Source of the DNA: Chloroflexota bacterium
Lineage (GTDB): Bacteria > Chloroflexota > UBA6077 > FW602-bin22 > CADDYW01
NCBI GenBank assembly: GCA_021324795.1
Contig: JAJPIK010000088.1
Coordinates: forward strand, 1-53,222
Direction of reading: 5' to 3'
DNA length: 53,222 nt
Numbering within the stretch: position 1 is the stretch's first letter; each line of letters starts with the position of its first letter. The translations under genes and the position numbers were made by a program. A model generated the notes under the pieces. That model searched no databases. It worked only from the letters and a program-made list of their open reading frames with translations, and had not been told where the DNA came from. This document shows, piece by piece, positions 27,263 through 36,303 of this stretch.

Positions 27263-28279
27263 ATGATCGTTATCATGGAGAAGCGCGCGACGCCGGAGCA
27301 GGTGCAGCACGTCGTCGCTCGGGTCGAGGAGCTAGGTTTCCGTGCGCACCTTTCGCGGGGCGAAGAACGCACGATCATTGGGGTGATTGGTGACGAACGG
27401 CCGCTATCCACCGAGGTTCTCGAGGTGCTCGAAGGCGTCGAGCGCGTCGTTCCGGTCCTTCAGCCGTTCAAGCTGGCTTCGCGGGATTTCAAGCCAGAAA
27501 ACAGTGTCATTCGCATCGGCGACGTCAAGGTGGGCGGCGACGAGATTGTCGTCATGGCTGGCCCTTGCGCCGTGGAAAGCCGCGAGCAGATCTTTGAAAC
27601 TGCCTGGGCAGTCAAAGAAGCCGGCGCCAAGGTTCTCCGCGGTGGTGCGTATAAGCCCCGGACTTCTCCGTACACGTTTCAGGGCTTGGGAATCGCCGGA
27701 CTAGAGCTTCTGGGGGAAGTGCGCGAGACGGTAGGTATTCCAGTTGTCAGCGAAGTGATGTCGGTGACCGAGATTGACGTCATGAGTAGGTACGTCGATG
27801 TCTTCCAGACCGGTGCCCGCAACATGCAAAACTATAGCCTGCTCCAGGAAGTCGGCAAAGCCAGCTTACCAGTTCTGCTGAAGCGCGGCATGATGTGTAC
27901 GATTCACGAATGGCTGATGTCGGCCGAGTACATCCTTTCGAACCGCAATTACAACGTTATCCTTTGCGAGCGGGGTATTCGCACCTTTGAGACGGCGACC
28001 CGCAATACCCTGGACATCAATGCCGTGCCGGTTGCCAAGCAGCTCACTCACCTGCCAGTGATCGTCGATCCCAGCCACGCGACCGGCAAGGCGAACCTGG
28101 TGGCGGCGGCGGCCAAGGCAGCAGTGGCGGCGGGGGCGGATGGTCTCATCATCGAGGTCCATCCGAATCCGGATCGTGCGCTTTCCGACGGCGCCCAGTC
28201 GATCAAGCCGGAAGCGCTTCAAAAGTTGATGGTTGAGCTCCGGCAAATCGCTCAAGCGATTGGTCGGCGGATTGCATAA
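27263..28279 (+). CDS. aroF: 3-deoxy-7-phosphoheptulonate synthase with N-terminal regulatory domain
   Basis: First enzyme of the shikimate pathway, joining erythrose 4-phosphate and phosphoenolpyruvate. This is the type I-beta form: residues 1-70 form a ferredoxin-like domain ([17 protein letters not shown]), which in Thermotoga binds Tyr as an allosteric inhibitor, and the barrel contains [40 protein letters not shown] and DPSHATGK. The gene follows a consensus promoter and a GAAGGA site. aroC starts 12 nt downstream. Feedback control by an aromatic amino acid is likely from the domain but the effector is not readable. Confidence 0.96.
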   Translation: MIVIMEKRATPEQVQHVVARVEELGFRAHLSRGEERTIIGVIGDERPLSTEVLEVLEGVERVVPVLQPFKLASRDFKPENSVIRIGDVKVGGDEIVVMAGPCAVESREQIFETAWAVKEAGAKVLRGGAYKPRTSPYTFQGLGIAGLELLGEVRETVGIPVVSEVMSVTEIDVMSRYVDVFQTGARNMQNYSLLQEVGKASLPVLLKRGMMCTIHEWLMSAEYILSNRNYNVILCERGIRTFETATRNTLDINAVPVAKQLTHLPVIVDPSHATGKANLVAAAAKAAVAAGADGLIIEVHPNPDRALSDGAQSIKPEALQKLMVELRQIAQAIGRRIA

Positions 28280-28291
28280 GAGGGTAAAGCG

Positions 28292-29470
28292 GTGATTCTA
28301 CGCTGGCTGACCGCGGGTGAATCGCATGGCCCTTGTCTGACTGGTATTGTCGAGGGCATGCCGGCTGGTGTGCCGCTCACCGCGGATGATCTCGGGCGTG
28401 ACCTGTGGCGTCGCCAACAAGGTTACGGACGCGGCGGGCGGATGAAGATCGAATCCGACCACGCCGAGATCCTCGGGGGAGTCTGGCGAGGTAAGACGAC
28501 CGGTGGACCGATTGCCCTGCGGATCGAGAACCGCGACTGGCCCAATTGGAAGGACAAAGAGTACGATCTGCCCCGCATGACCGTGCCCCGGCCCGGGCAT
28601 GCGGATCTGGCCGGTGTCTATAAGTATGGCTTCGACGACATTCGCCCGGTGCTTGAGCGGGCCAGTGCTCGTGAGACGGCAATGCGGGTCGCGGTTGGCG
28701 GCGTCGCCAAGCAATTGCTAGCCGAATTTGGAATCACGATTCGCTCCCAGGTTCTGCGCATCGGCCAAGCGAAAGCGACGCCTGGTGACCTGAGCGACCC
28801 CGCGGTGGTCGAGCGCGTCGAAGCCTCGGTGGTTCGAGTTGCCGATCCGGAGAGCGAAGAGCGGCTGAAAGCGGCCGTCGATGCTGCGAAAGACCGGCGC
28901 GACACACTTGGCGGCGTGTTCGAAGTGGTAGCCTTTGGTGTCATGCCCGGGCTAGGTAGCCACGTCCAGTGGGATCGGAAATTAGATGGACGTCTCGCCC
29001 AAGCGGTCATGAGTATTCAGGCGATCAAGGCGGTGGCGATTGGCGATGGTTTTGTCGCGGGCGAACGTTACGGGACCGAAGCGCACGATGGGATAACCAT
29101 GCGCAATGGCCGCGTCGAACGATTGACGAACCGTGCTGGAGGGCTCGAGGGTGGCATCACGAATGGCGAACCGGTCGTCGTCCGTGTGGTCAAGAAGCCG
29201 ATCTCGACAACCGCCACTCCCCAGCCGACAGTAGATCTTGACACGCTCGAAGACGTACCGAGTCAATACGTTCGCTCTGATGTCTGCGCTGTGCCCGCTG
29301 CAGCGGTGATCGGCGAAGCAATGGTGGCGGTGGTTCTGGCAGACGCTTTGCTCGAAAAGTTCGGGTCGGACAGCATCGAGCAGATGCGGACCAATGTGAA
29401 TGGCTTTCTGGAGTCAATCAAGACCTGGTGGCGGCCGAGTTCCGAGGCAGTGGAGAGCGCACACACTTAG
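28292..29470 (+). CDS. aroC: Chorismate synthase
   Basis: Converts 5-enolpyruvylshikimate 3-phosphate to chorismate using reduced FMN. The family blocks TAGESHGPCLTGIVEGMPAG, RQQGYGRGGRMKIE, RPGHADLAGVYKYG, ERASARETAMRVAVG and the late DVCAVPAAAVIGEAM are all intact, and 392 residues is typical. The start is GTG 28292-28294 behind AGAGGG, 12 nt after the aroF stop, so the pair forms an operon for both ends of the shikimate pathway. Confidence 0.97.
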   Translation: MILRWLTAGESHGPCLTGIVEGMPAGVPLTADDLGRDLWRRQQGYGRGGRMKIESDHAEILGGVWRGKTTGGPIALRIENRDWPNWKDKEYDLPRMTVPRPGHADLAGVYKYGFDDIRPVLERASARETAMRVAVGGVAKQLLAEFGITIRSQVLRIGQAKATPGDLSDPAVVERVEASVVRVADPESEERLKAAVDAAKDRRDTLGGVFEVVAFGVMPGLGSHVQWDRKLDGRLAQAVMSIQAIKAVAIGDGFVAGERYGTEAHDGITMRNGRVERLTNRAGGLEGGITNGEPVVVRVVKKPISTTATPQPTVDLDTLEDVPSQYVRSDVCAVPAAAVIGEAMVAVVLADALLEKFGSDSIEQMRTNVNGFLESIKTWWRPSSEAVESAHT

Positions 29471-29498
29471 CGGGTGCCTGGCGAGCGAGAGGAAGCAG

Positions 29499-30521
29499 AT
29501 GTCACGCTCGGGCATTGAGGCCAAGATTCCCTGGCATGCCGTGCCGAGGCAGGTTCGGGAACGAGTCGCTCAAATGCTAGGATCCGACGTCGTCCGGGCG
29601 GCCCGCGTCTGGGGCGGCTACGGGCCGACGCCGACCTATCGCCTCACGCTAGCCGACCGCCGCCGTGCCTTCTTCAAGGCGGTGTACGCATCGTCCAACG
29701 AGGTCGCGCGCCGGGCATTCGCGCGCGAAGAGCGGATCTACCAAGACCTGGGCAAAATCATCGGTCCGTGGGCGCCCGCCTACTTCGGCTCCTTTCGTGA
29801 AGACGACTGGCACGCCATGCTGCTCGAAGACCTTGGTCCGAAGAGCGCGCCGCCCTGGACTCCTCACCTCGCCTGTGTCGTCGCGCGCTCTTTTGCCGAG
29901 TTTCACGCCGCGACTCTCGGTAAGCCGCTCCCGGAGTGGATCGAACGGAATCCGCGGCCTTTCGGCCCTCCCTGGGCGCAGGTTGCCATGGATTCGGACG
30001 GCCTCTGGCGAATCGCCGCGCTCGCGGGAGCAGAGGCCGATGCGGCGCTATACTGGCTTCGTGTAGCGCTGCCTCGCTTTCTGGATGTAGACGGTGCGGC
30101 GAAGTGCACAAATTCACGGGTCGCGCTCGTACACCTGGATGCACGCTCGGACAATCTACGGTGCGTCGCGGGACGGCTGCGACTTTTCGACTGGCCCGAG
30201 ACGGCAGTCGCCGCTCCCGAGTACGACATCGCCGAGCTGGCGCAGAGCATCACCGTCGAAGGCGGTCCCGAGCCCGAGCAAGTTGTCGCCTGGTATGCCG
30301 AGCGACTTCCTGTCCGCTCTGATCTGCTCGATACTGCGGTCGTGTCGCTGGCTGGATTCTTCGCTCACCGTAGCTGGCAAGCGGAGGTCCGGGGACTGCC
30401 ACGCCTCCGGCAGTTCCAGCGGCAGCAGCTCGTGGTCTGCCTGCGCTGGGCCGCGCGCCGCTTGGGGCTCTTGGAGCCGGCGTGGATTCACGGCATACCC
30501 GGCAGGATGCCTTCCCCCTAA
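29499..30521 (+). CDS. Aminoglycoside phosphotransferase/choline-kinase-fold protein
   Basis: A kinase-like protein of 340 residues with the APH fold. The catalytic loop is VHLDARSDNLRC (the HxDxxxxN pattern) and the metal-binding Asp follows in LRLFDWPE. An ATP-site Lys may lie in AFFKAVY and an N-lobe loop is VWGGYGPTP. It starts at ATG 29499 behind AGAGGAAG; the frame is open back to 29400 inside aroC. The substrate is unknown: such proteins phosphorylate antibiotics, choline, sugars or other small molecules. The position after aroC suggests cotranscription but not shared chemistry. Confidence 0.78.
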   Translation: MSRSGIEAKIPWHAVPRQVRERVAQMLGSDVVRAARVWGGYGPTPTYRLTLADRRRAFFKAVYASSNEVARRAFAREERIYQDLGKIIGPWAPAYFGSFREDDWHAMLLEDLGPKSAPPWTPHLACVVARSFAEFHAATLGKPLPEWIERNPRPFGPPWAQVAMDSDGLWRIAALAGAEADAALYWLRVALPRFLDVDGAAKCTNSRVALVHLDARSDNLRCVAGRLRLFDWPETAVAAPEYDIAELAQSITVEGGPEPEQVVAWYAERLPVRSDLLDTAVVSLAGFFAHRSWQAEVRGLPRLRQFQRQQLVVCLRWAARRLGLLEPAWIHGIPGRMPSP

Positions 30522-30572
30522 CCTTCTCCCAGAAAGAGAGTTCCAGACTGTGAGCCGATTTTCCTTTTGTCG

Positions 30573-30581
30573 TGATATAAT
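30573..30581 (+). promoter_or_regulatory. Extended -10 promoter for prfA-prmC
   Basis: TGATATAAT gives a perfect -10 (30576-30581) with the TG extension. No good -35 hexamer is seen at 16-18 nt, which is common for extended -10 promoters. The leader to the prfA ATG would be about 105 nt and ends in AGGAGG. Confidence 0.6.
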
Positions 30582-30695
30582 TCTAGCGTAACGGCCGTGA
30601 TTGCTCCCGTGAAACGATCTGGAAAGGGGGCCAGTCCGGCCGGTTCATTTTGAGTCAAGACTTCTTTTACGAGGTGAGGAAAGGAGGGAACGCCG

Positions 30696-31793
30696 ATGAG
30701 CGAACTGATTGGAATCGACTCTCTTGAGCGCATGGCGCAACGCTATGACGAGCTCATGAATCTCATGGCTCAGCCGGACGTTCTCGCCGATCCCCAGCAG
30801 CTTCAAGTGCTCGCCCGCGAGCAATCTGCCTTAGAAGAGCTTGTTAGCCGTTATCGAAAATACCAGGATCTGCAGCGCCAGCTTGACGATGCGCGCAGGT
30901 TGCTGAAGGAAGGGGCAGAGCCGGACCTGGCTGAACTCGCTCGCGAAGAAATCACTTCCTTGGAGGCACAGCTCGACGCGCTGGCGAAAGAGGTCCGGGA
31001 GAAGCTTGTCCCCCACGATCCCAACGATGAGCGTGACGTGATCGTCGAGATTCGCGCCGGGGCGGGCGGAGACGAAGCCGCGCTCTTTGCTGGTGACCTT
31101 TTCCGCATGTACACCCGTTACGCTGAACGACAGCGTTGGGCGATCGAGGTGATCGATGCTCACGAAACAGGAATCGGTGGATTCAAGGAAATTGTCTTTG
31201 AAATTCGTGGCCGGGGCGCCTACTCCCGTCTAAAGTACGAGAGTGGTGTCCATCGGGTGCAGCGGATCCCGGTCACCGAGGCTAATGGTCGGATCCACAC
31301 CTCGACCGCGACGGTCGCGGTTCTGCCCGAGGTCGACGAGGTGCAGGTTGCGATCAACCCGGACGATTTGCGTATTGACGTGTTCCGTTCCTCGGGCGCG
31401 GGTGGACAGAACGTCCAGAAAAACAGCACCGCGATCCGGATTACGCATTTGCCAACTGGCATGGTCGTCACTTGCCAGGACGAGCGCTCACAGCTCAAAA
31501 ATAAGAACAAGGCGCTGGCGGTGCTGCGTGCTCGACTGTACGACATTGAGCAGACGAAGCAGGCCAAGGAGATCGAGGCATCACGACGATCGCAGGTCGG
31601 AAGTGGCGATCGTAGTGAAAAGATTCGAACTTACAACTTCCCGCAAGATCGTTTGACTGACCACCGGATCGGGCTGACCGTCCACCATCTCGAGGGAATT
31701 CTCGATGGTGAGATCGACGAAATCGTGGAGGCGCTCGCTGCTGCTGAGCGTTCGGAACGCGAAAATCGGGCCGACGAAGGCTTGATTGCATGA
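30696..31793 (+). CDS. prfA: Peptide chain release factor 1
   Basis: Recognises UAA and UAG and triggers peptide release. The codon-recognition tripeptide region reads IPVTEANGRIHTSTATV (the PVT form of the RF1 tripeptide), and the hydrolysis motif is in RSSGAGGQNVQKNSTAIR. The length (365) and C-terminal IGLTVHHLEGILDGE are normal for RF1. The Gln of GGQ is the methylation target of PrmC, whose gene overlaps the stop as ATGA. AGGAGG lies upstream of the ATG. Confidence 0.97.
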   Translation: MSELIGIDSLERMAQRYDELMNLMAQPDVLADPQQLQVLAREQSALEELVSRYRKYQDLQRQLDDARRLLKEGAEPDLAELAREEITSLEAQLDALAKEVREKLVPHDPNDERDVIVEIRAGAGGDEAALFAGDLFRMYTRYAERQRWAIEVIDAHETGIGGFKEIVFEIRGRGAYSRLKYESGVHRVQRIPVTEANGRIHTSTATVAVLPEVDEVQVAINPDDLRIDVFRSSGAGGQNVQKNSTAIRITHLPTGMVVTCQDERSQLKNKNKALAVLRARLYDIEQTKQAKEIEASRRSQVGSGDRSEKIRTYNFPQDRLTDHRIGLTVHHLEGILDGEIDEIVEALAAAERSERENRADEGLIA

Positions 31794-32641
31794 GAACCGT
31801 GAGCGAAGCGTTGCAAAACGCAAGCGAACAGCTCGAGCAGGCTGGCCTCGACGACTCCCGACTGGAAGCACGCCTGCTCCTCGCATACAGCCTCAATCGG
31901 TCCACTGTCTGGATCTTTCAGAATCCGGAGATGCCTTTAGCTCCGGAAGTGGACGAGCGCTTGACGTCGTTCATCAAGCAACGACTCAGCGGAGTACCAC
32001 TTGCCTACCTACTCGGGACACGGGAATTTTATGGTCGATCGTTCCGGGTCGACGCTCGGGTACTGGTGCCCCGGCCAGAAACCGAAACGCTGCTCGAATC
32101 CGCGTTGGAGTTTGCCCGCGATGCTTGTGTTTCGAATGTTGTCGATGTCGGCACCGGTAGTGGCATCCTAGCAATTTCTTTGGCCTTGGAGCTTCCCCAG
32201 GCTCGGATATGGGCGGTCGATCGGTCTTCGGATGCTCTCGCCGTGGCGCGACAAAACGCGGCTGATCAAGGTGTCACCACGCGCGTAAACTTCTTAGCCG
32301 GCGATTTGCTCGCTCCAGTTCCTGTCCAGGCTGACTTGATCGTAGCCAATCTTCCGTACGTGCCAACGGATGAGATGCGACGACTGCAGCCAGAAGTGCG
32401 GCACGAGCCACGAATCGCCTTGGACGGTGGACCAGATGGTCTGGACTTGTACCGACGGCTGCTCTCGCAAGTGCCAGCGGTACTGCATCCGAGTGGGGCG
32501 CTTTTCCTCGAAATTGGCGATCAACAAGGCGCGGCAATGTCCCGGATTACCCAAGCAGCCCTGCCTGGCTTTCAGGTGCGGGTGCAGCGCGATCTGGAGG
32601 GCCGTGACCGGGTAGTTTCGGCAACCGCCAAACGGGAGTGA
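31790..32641 (+). CDS. prmC: Release factor glutamine methyltransferase PrmC (HemK)
   Basis: SAM-dependent N5-glutamine methyltransferase acting on the GGQ of release factors. The N-terminal helical domain binds the release factor (LLGTREFYGRSF), VPRPETETLLE starts the catalytic domain, and VVDVGTGSGILAIS is the SAM site. The catalytic motif usually written NPPY reads NLPY here (residues 187-190). The rest of the block (VPTDEMRRL, then EPRIALDGGPDGLDLYR) is typical. The 4-nt overlap with prfA supports the function. The NLPY change is noted as a finding. Confidence 0.94.
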   Translation: MRTVSEALQNASEQLEQAGLDDSRLEARLLLAYSLNRSTVWIFQNPEMPLAPEVDERLTSFIKQRLSGVPLAYLLGTREFYGRSFRVDARVLVPRPETETLLESALEFARDACVSNVVDVGTGSGILAISLALELPQARIWAVDRSSDALAVARQNAADQGVTTRVNFLAGDLLAPVPVQADLIVANLPYVPTDEMRRLQPEVRHEPRIALDGGPDGLDLYRRLLSQVPAVLHPSGALFLEIGDQQGAAMSRITQAALPGFQVRVQRDLEGRDRVVSATAKRE

Positions 32642-32648
32642 AAGTTCG

Positions 32649-33473
32649 GTGATGGATCAGACGGCGAGCGTTGCGCAACCGCACATTCGTCTGCTCGCCT
32701 GTGATATGGATGGTACTCTCTTTCGCAGTGACCTGAAGATCTCTCAACGGGTACGCGAAGCCATTCGCGAGGCCCAACGGGTCGGGGTGACAATAGTACT
32801 AGCAACCGGCCGCATGCCTGCAGCGGCGAAGCCATTTGTCGAGTTGCTCGGTTTGAACGGCCCGCAGATCTACTACAATGGAGCGCTTGTCCAGACCACT
32901 GAAGGGGAAACCCTCTTCCATATACCGATCGATCCACCAGTTGCCCAACAGGTCGTCCGTTACACACGTGCTACTCGAATGCATCTGAACGCCTACGTCG
33001 GAGATACGATCTACGTCGAAAGACTTTCCCCAGAGGCAGAATTTACCCGAAATCTTAACCGGGTCAACCCGGTCCTCGTCACTGACCTCGAAGCATTTCT
33101 CGTTCAAGCGCCAACCAAACTCGTAATTGTGCGCCTGCCATTAGTCGAGGAGGGTCTGATTGGTCGTTTGCGCAGCGCGTTTGGGGACGATTTGTCGGTG
33201 TCGAGCTCCGTTCCCCAGTACTGTGAGCTGATCAACCCGCGTGTCGACAAAGGCCAGGCACTGCAAGCGGTCGCCGAGCACCTTGGCCTGCCGATCGCGT
33301 CCGTCGCGGCGATCGGCGATGGGGAGAACGACGCGACCTTGCTCCAGGCGGCTGGCGTCGCATTTGCTATGGGCAACGCGACGCCGCACGTCAAGGCAAT
33401 CGCCGATCACGTCGTCGGCTCGGTCGAAGAAGACGGGGTCGCCGAAGCGATCGAACGCTACGTGCTCGGCTGA
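32649..33473 (+). CDS. HAD-superfamily (Cof-type, IIB) phosphatase
   Basis: Hydrolase of the Cof family, which removes phosphate from sugar phosphates, FMN or pyridoxal phosphate. The four HAD motifs are visible: LLACDMDGTLFRSD, VLATGR, a Lys in the cap/core junction (VDKGQALQAVAEHL) and AIGDGENDATLLQAAG then FAMGNATPHVKAIADHV. The type IIB cap lies at about residues 85-190. The start is GTG 32649 or ATG 32652. It follows the prmC stop after 7 nt and so is probably in the prfA operon. The specific substrate is not clear. Confidence 0.85.
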   Translation: MMDQTASVAQPHIRLLACDMDGTLFRSDLKISQRVREAIREAQRVGVTIVLATGRMPAAAKPFVELLGLNGPQIYYNGALVQTTEGETLFHIPIDPPVAQQVVRYTRATRMHLNAYVGDTIYVERLSPEAEFTRNLNRVNPVLVTDLEAFLVQAPTKLVIVRLPLVEEGLIGRLRSAFGDDLSVSSSVPQYCELINPRVDKGQALQAVAEHLGLPIASVAAIGDGENDATLLQAAGVAFAMGNATPHVKAIADHVVGSVEEDGVAEAIERYVLG

Positions 33474-33599
33474 GGTCACGAGCTAGTGTTCTGTCAGGGC
33501 GGGGTCTGGGGAGGCTCCAGCAAGCTTCTCACCTGGTAGGGGCGGGGGACCAACTCGAGATGGGCCCCTGGTTCTGAACTAGGGAAGGAGGTCAGAAGG

Positions 33600-34247
33600 A
33601 TGAGCGCGAACGTCTTACCAGCGTATGCGGCCGTCGCGTTGGATCGCGCCGCTGAGGCTCTTCGGAATGGCGAATTGGTCATCGTGCCAACCGATACCGT
33701 CTACGGTGTCGCGGCCGCGCTCAGTCGGCCCGACGCGGTAGAAAAGATCTATCAGGCCAAAGGGCGCCGTCCAGACAAGCCGATCGCCTTACTGGTCGAT
33801 CGATTGGAAGATGTCGAGCAGGTCGCTGTCCAGATCCCCGAGTGCGCTCGAATCCTGATGAAAGAATTCTGGCCCGGTGGCCTGACGATCGTTCTCCAGA
33901 GCAAGCCAAACGTTCCCGCGGCGGTAACCGCCGGTGGCCCGACGGTTGCCGTGCGCATGCCCAATCACCCAGTCCCACGAGGGCTCATTCGCCGCCTCGG
34001 TGAGCCACTCCCGACGACGAGCGCCAATCGCTCGAATCAGCCGAGTCCGGTCAACGTTGCTGAAGCCCTTCACGATCTCGGCTTCGCCGTCGCCATCGCG
34101 CTCGATGCTGGCCCCGCTCCGGGTGGCGTCGAGTCGACAGTCATCGACGTCACCGTTACACCACCGGTTGTCTATCGCGTCGGCGCGATCAGCGTGGATC
34201 AGATCGAGCGAGCATTAGGCAGACCAGTCGAAAGACCGAGAGTTTAG
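33600..34247 (+). CDS. tsaC: L-threonylcarbamoyladenylate synthase (TsaC/Sua5 family)
   Basis: Makes threonylcarbamoyl-AMP from ATP, bicarbonate and threonine for the t6A modification of ANN-decoding tRNAs. The YrdC fold is intact: VPTDTVYGVAAAL, KGRRPDKPIALLV, FWPGGLTIVL, VAVRMPNHPV and the SANRSNQPSP loop. At 215 residues it lacks the extra C-terminal Sua5 domain of the long form (about 340 residues). AAGGAGGT precedes the ATG at 33600. The 126-nt gap from the HAD gene contains GC-rich sequence but no gene I can see. Confidence 0.94.
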   Translation: MSANVLPAYAAVALDRAAEALRNGELVIVPTDTVYGVAAALSRPDAVEKIYQAKGRRPDKPIALLVDRLEDVEQVAVQIPECARILMKEFWPGGLTIVLQSKPNVPAAVTAGGPTVAVRMPNHPVPRGLIRRLGEPLPTTSANRSNQPSPVNVAEALHDLGFAVAIALDAGPAPGGVESTVIDVTVTPPVVYRVGAISVDQIERALGRPVERPRV

Positions 34248-34263
34248 ACGCAGGATAGCAGTA

Positions 34264-34280
34264 GGGCCGTAGCACGGCCC
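34264..34280. repeat. Hairpin after the tsaC gene
   Basis: Perfect 7-bp arms GGGCCGT and ACGGCCC enclose AGC in the 126-nt gap between the convergent tsaC and peptidase genes. It may end transcripts, but no T run follows. The rest of the gap shows nothing I can assign. Confidence 0.5.
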
Positions 34281-34373
34281 CTTGCGGGCCGCCGTTCTGG
34301 TCACGCATTGGGACTGCTCTGATCAGGTTGGGAAATCCCGCCCCGCCCAATTAATATTCCAACGTCACAATGT

Positions 34374-36104
34374 TTAGCGACGACGCAAGAGGCTGAAGGC
34401 CAAAAGGCCAACGAGCAGGAGACCACCCAGGCTGATGACAATAATCGCAGCGAGAGCGATGCTCAGCGAGCGGGTGGCTATGGCGGCGCGGTCTTCACGC
34501 ACGACGGTAGGCTGAGTCGATGGTATCCTCGGTCTCGACACGGTTGCCGTTGCTGGTGGTGGACCGGTTGGGGCCACGAGGGTCGTAGGAATTACCAAAG
34601 GAGACGCTGCCTTCGCCGTCGGATGTGGGGGGATGACAACCGTGGCCGAGACCGTTTGGATTGGTGGCGGCGTTGGCATGGGGGACGGCAGGGCGGTGGG
34701 AATTGGCGTTGGTGTGCTTGGCGCGTACGAGTCCGGGCGGAAGTACTGCCGGTAGAGCTCGGAAAAATCCTTCCCAGCGACCTGTTCGGCGAGTAACAGG
34801 AAGTCCCGCGTTGTCGCGTTACCGCCACGGAACATTTCCACGTACCGCTTCCACATAGCGTAATAAGTGGTATCGCCCATCGCGACGCGCAAGTGATCGA
34901 GGAAGATTGCCGACTCGCGGTAGAGAAGGTCGAAGTACTCAGCATTGCTGCTGAAGTCAGCCTCGGTCGAGTCGACGGGTTTGGAACCGTAGGTCGCGAG
35001 GGCCTGCTGGTAGCCGATCTGGAGTTGCTTCCATTGAATCTCGTATGCCGATGGGTAGCGATCGTGGATGAACTGGTAACTTAGCTCGACGACCGGTCCT
35101 TCGTCGAGCCAGGGTTGACGGACGTGGTCGTTGCCGACGAGACCGTACAACCATTGGTGACCGGTTTCGTGAGCGACAAGGTAGGTGAGATAGTAACCAG
35201 GCGCAGTTGGCTGGTGGACATAGGGAGTGGCGACGTAGATCAGATTGGGATATTCCTGACCGACATCTGTCGAGGACTGACTTGGCGTCTCGGCAACGTC
35301 GAACGAAGGGTATCCGTACGGGCCTAAGTGATCCTCGTACCAGGCGAAGGACTGCTTCGCGTAGTCGAGCATCGCTTGGCCCCCTTTCTTATCTCGAGGT
35401 AGATAGTACGCGCTTATTGTTGTTTCGCCGACCTGAGCCTGACTCACCTCGTAATTCCGTGACATTGCCAGGGAAAAGTCACGTACCCCGTTGGCCTGAA
35501 TCTCCCAGGTATCGCCCCGGTGACTTTGCAATACGCCGGTGTGGGCAACAACCAGGTGTGGATCGGCATGCAGACTGACAGTGTAGTCGGCGGTCTCGGT
35601 AAAGAAAGGATCACCGACCGGAGAGTAATGATGGCGATCCCAGCCATTGGGCAGATAGACGGCAAGGATGGGAAACCAGTTACCAAGAGTGAGCACCCCA
35701 TCACTCAAGCCAAAGCGCAGGCTACCCGGGCTAGGTATCTTCAGCATGAATTGGAGATCGACCGTTGTCGACTGCTCTGCAGCTAGTGGTGTAGGAAGCG
35801 GGACGTCCATCACGACGTCGTCAAAGCTGGGCGCCACTGGCTTACCATCCACGACGGCGCTGTTGAATTGAAAGGCGCCGTAGGCGCGGGGAGTAACATT
35901 GAAGACGAGCGACGTCAGGGTTACGTGAGTGTGGTTCGTCGCCTCGACAGTTTCGCGTACCGCGACGGTTCGTCCGACGTCGTCGACTTGCAGATCTAAA
36001 GTGTAGTGGGCGCCCATGGTTGGTGCCCCATGGGATGGCGGTGTCTCCGCGCTTGCAGTAGTCGTGGTCGAAATCAGGGCCGACAGAAGCAAGGAAATGG
36101 TCAT
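34374..36104 (-). CDS. Surface-anchored M1-family metallopeptidase
   Basis: Secreted zinc aminopeptidase-type protein (576 residues). A hydrophobic N-terminus (MTISLLLSALISTTTTASA) looks like a signal sequence, though it lacks basic residues. The catalytic HETGH begins at residue 312, and the third ligand Glu-335 lies 18 residues after the second His in WLDEG, matching HExxH-x18-E of M1 gluzincins. After residue 470 a Pro/Thr/Ala-rich stalk leads to one membrane helix (about 550-572) and a final Arg tail, so the enzyme should sit outside the cell on a stalk. ATG 36104 has no clear ribosome site, and the frame stays open to 36326 through a repeat-like block. Confidence 0.85.
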   Translation of the reverse strand: MTISLLLSALISTTTTASAETPPSHGAPTMGAHYTLDLQVDDVGRTVAVRETVEATNHTHVTLTSLVFNVTPRAYGAFQFNSAVVDGKPVAPSFDDVVMDVPLPTPLAAEQSTTVDLQFMLKIPSPGSLRFGLSDGVLTLGNWFPILAVYLPNGWDRHHYSPVGDPFFTETADYTVSLHADPHLVVAHTGVLQSHRGDTWEIQANGVRDFSLAMSRNYEVSQAQVGETTISAYYLPRDKKGGQAMLDYAKQSFAWYEDHLGPYGYPSFDVAETPSQSSTDVGQEYPNLIYVATPYVHQPTAPGYYLTYLVAHETGHQWLYGLVGNDHVRQPWLDEGPVVELSYQFIHDRYPSAYEIQWKQLQIGYQQALATYGSKPVDSTEADFSSNAEYFDLLYRESAIFLDHLRVAMGDTTYYAMWKRYVEMFRGGNATTRDFLLLAEQVAGKDFSELYRQYFRPDSYAPSTPTPIPTALPSPMPTPPPIQTVSATVVIPPHPTAKAASPLVIPTTLVAPTGPPPATATVSRPRIPSTQPTVVREDRAAIATRSLSIALAAIIVISLGGLLLVGLLAFSLLRRR

Positions 36105-36189
36105 CAGAAATTTGAACGGGCCAGTGCATCTTCTGATCCGGGGCGCGGGGAAGGATCGACCACCCCATCGCGTGTGCGACCTGGGGGAG

Positions 36190-36281
36190 CCTGAGCAGGG
36201 CGAAGGATCAGTCTCTCTAGCTTCCTCACGTTTCAAGGGAAGGACATCTGATCGTCTCACCGATCCTTCGCGGTGCTCAGG
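36190..36281. repeat. Imperfect inverted repeat in the peptidase-aroA gap
   Basis: Two 23-nt arms (36190-36212 and 36259-36281) match as inverted copies at 20 of 23 positions, 46 nt apart. Each carries GCGAAGGATC or its complement and a CTCAGG end. The block lies ahead of the peptidase start and keeps its frame open. A similar GATCCTTCG...CTC motif occurs near 7246-7275, so it may be a dispersed intergenic element of this genome. No coding evidence. Confidence 0.55.
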
Positions 36282-36303
36282 ATCACAGTCGCCAATCAAC
36301 ACT

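Noticed and set aside
33474..33599. Possible tRNA or riboswitch in the HAD-tsaC gap
   Set aside because: No cloverleaf or TTC-loop pattern fits; only GC-rich partial stems are seen.
34248..34373. Possible tRNA after tsaC
   Set aside because: One 7-bp stem is present, but no anticodon arm, T arm or acceptor pairing could be found.
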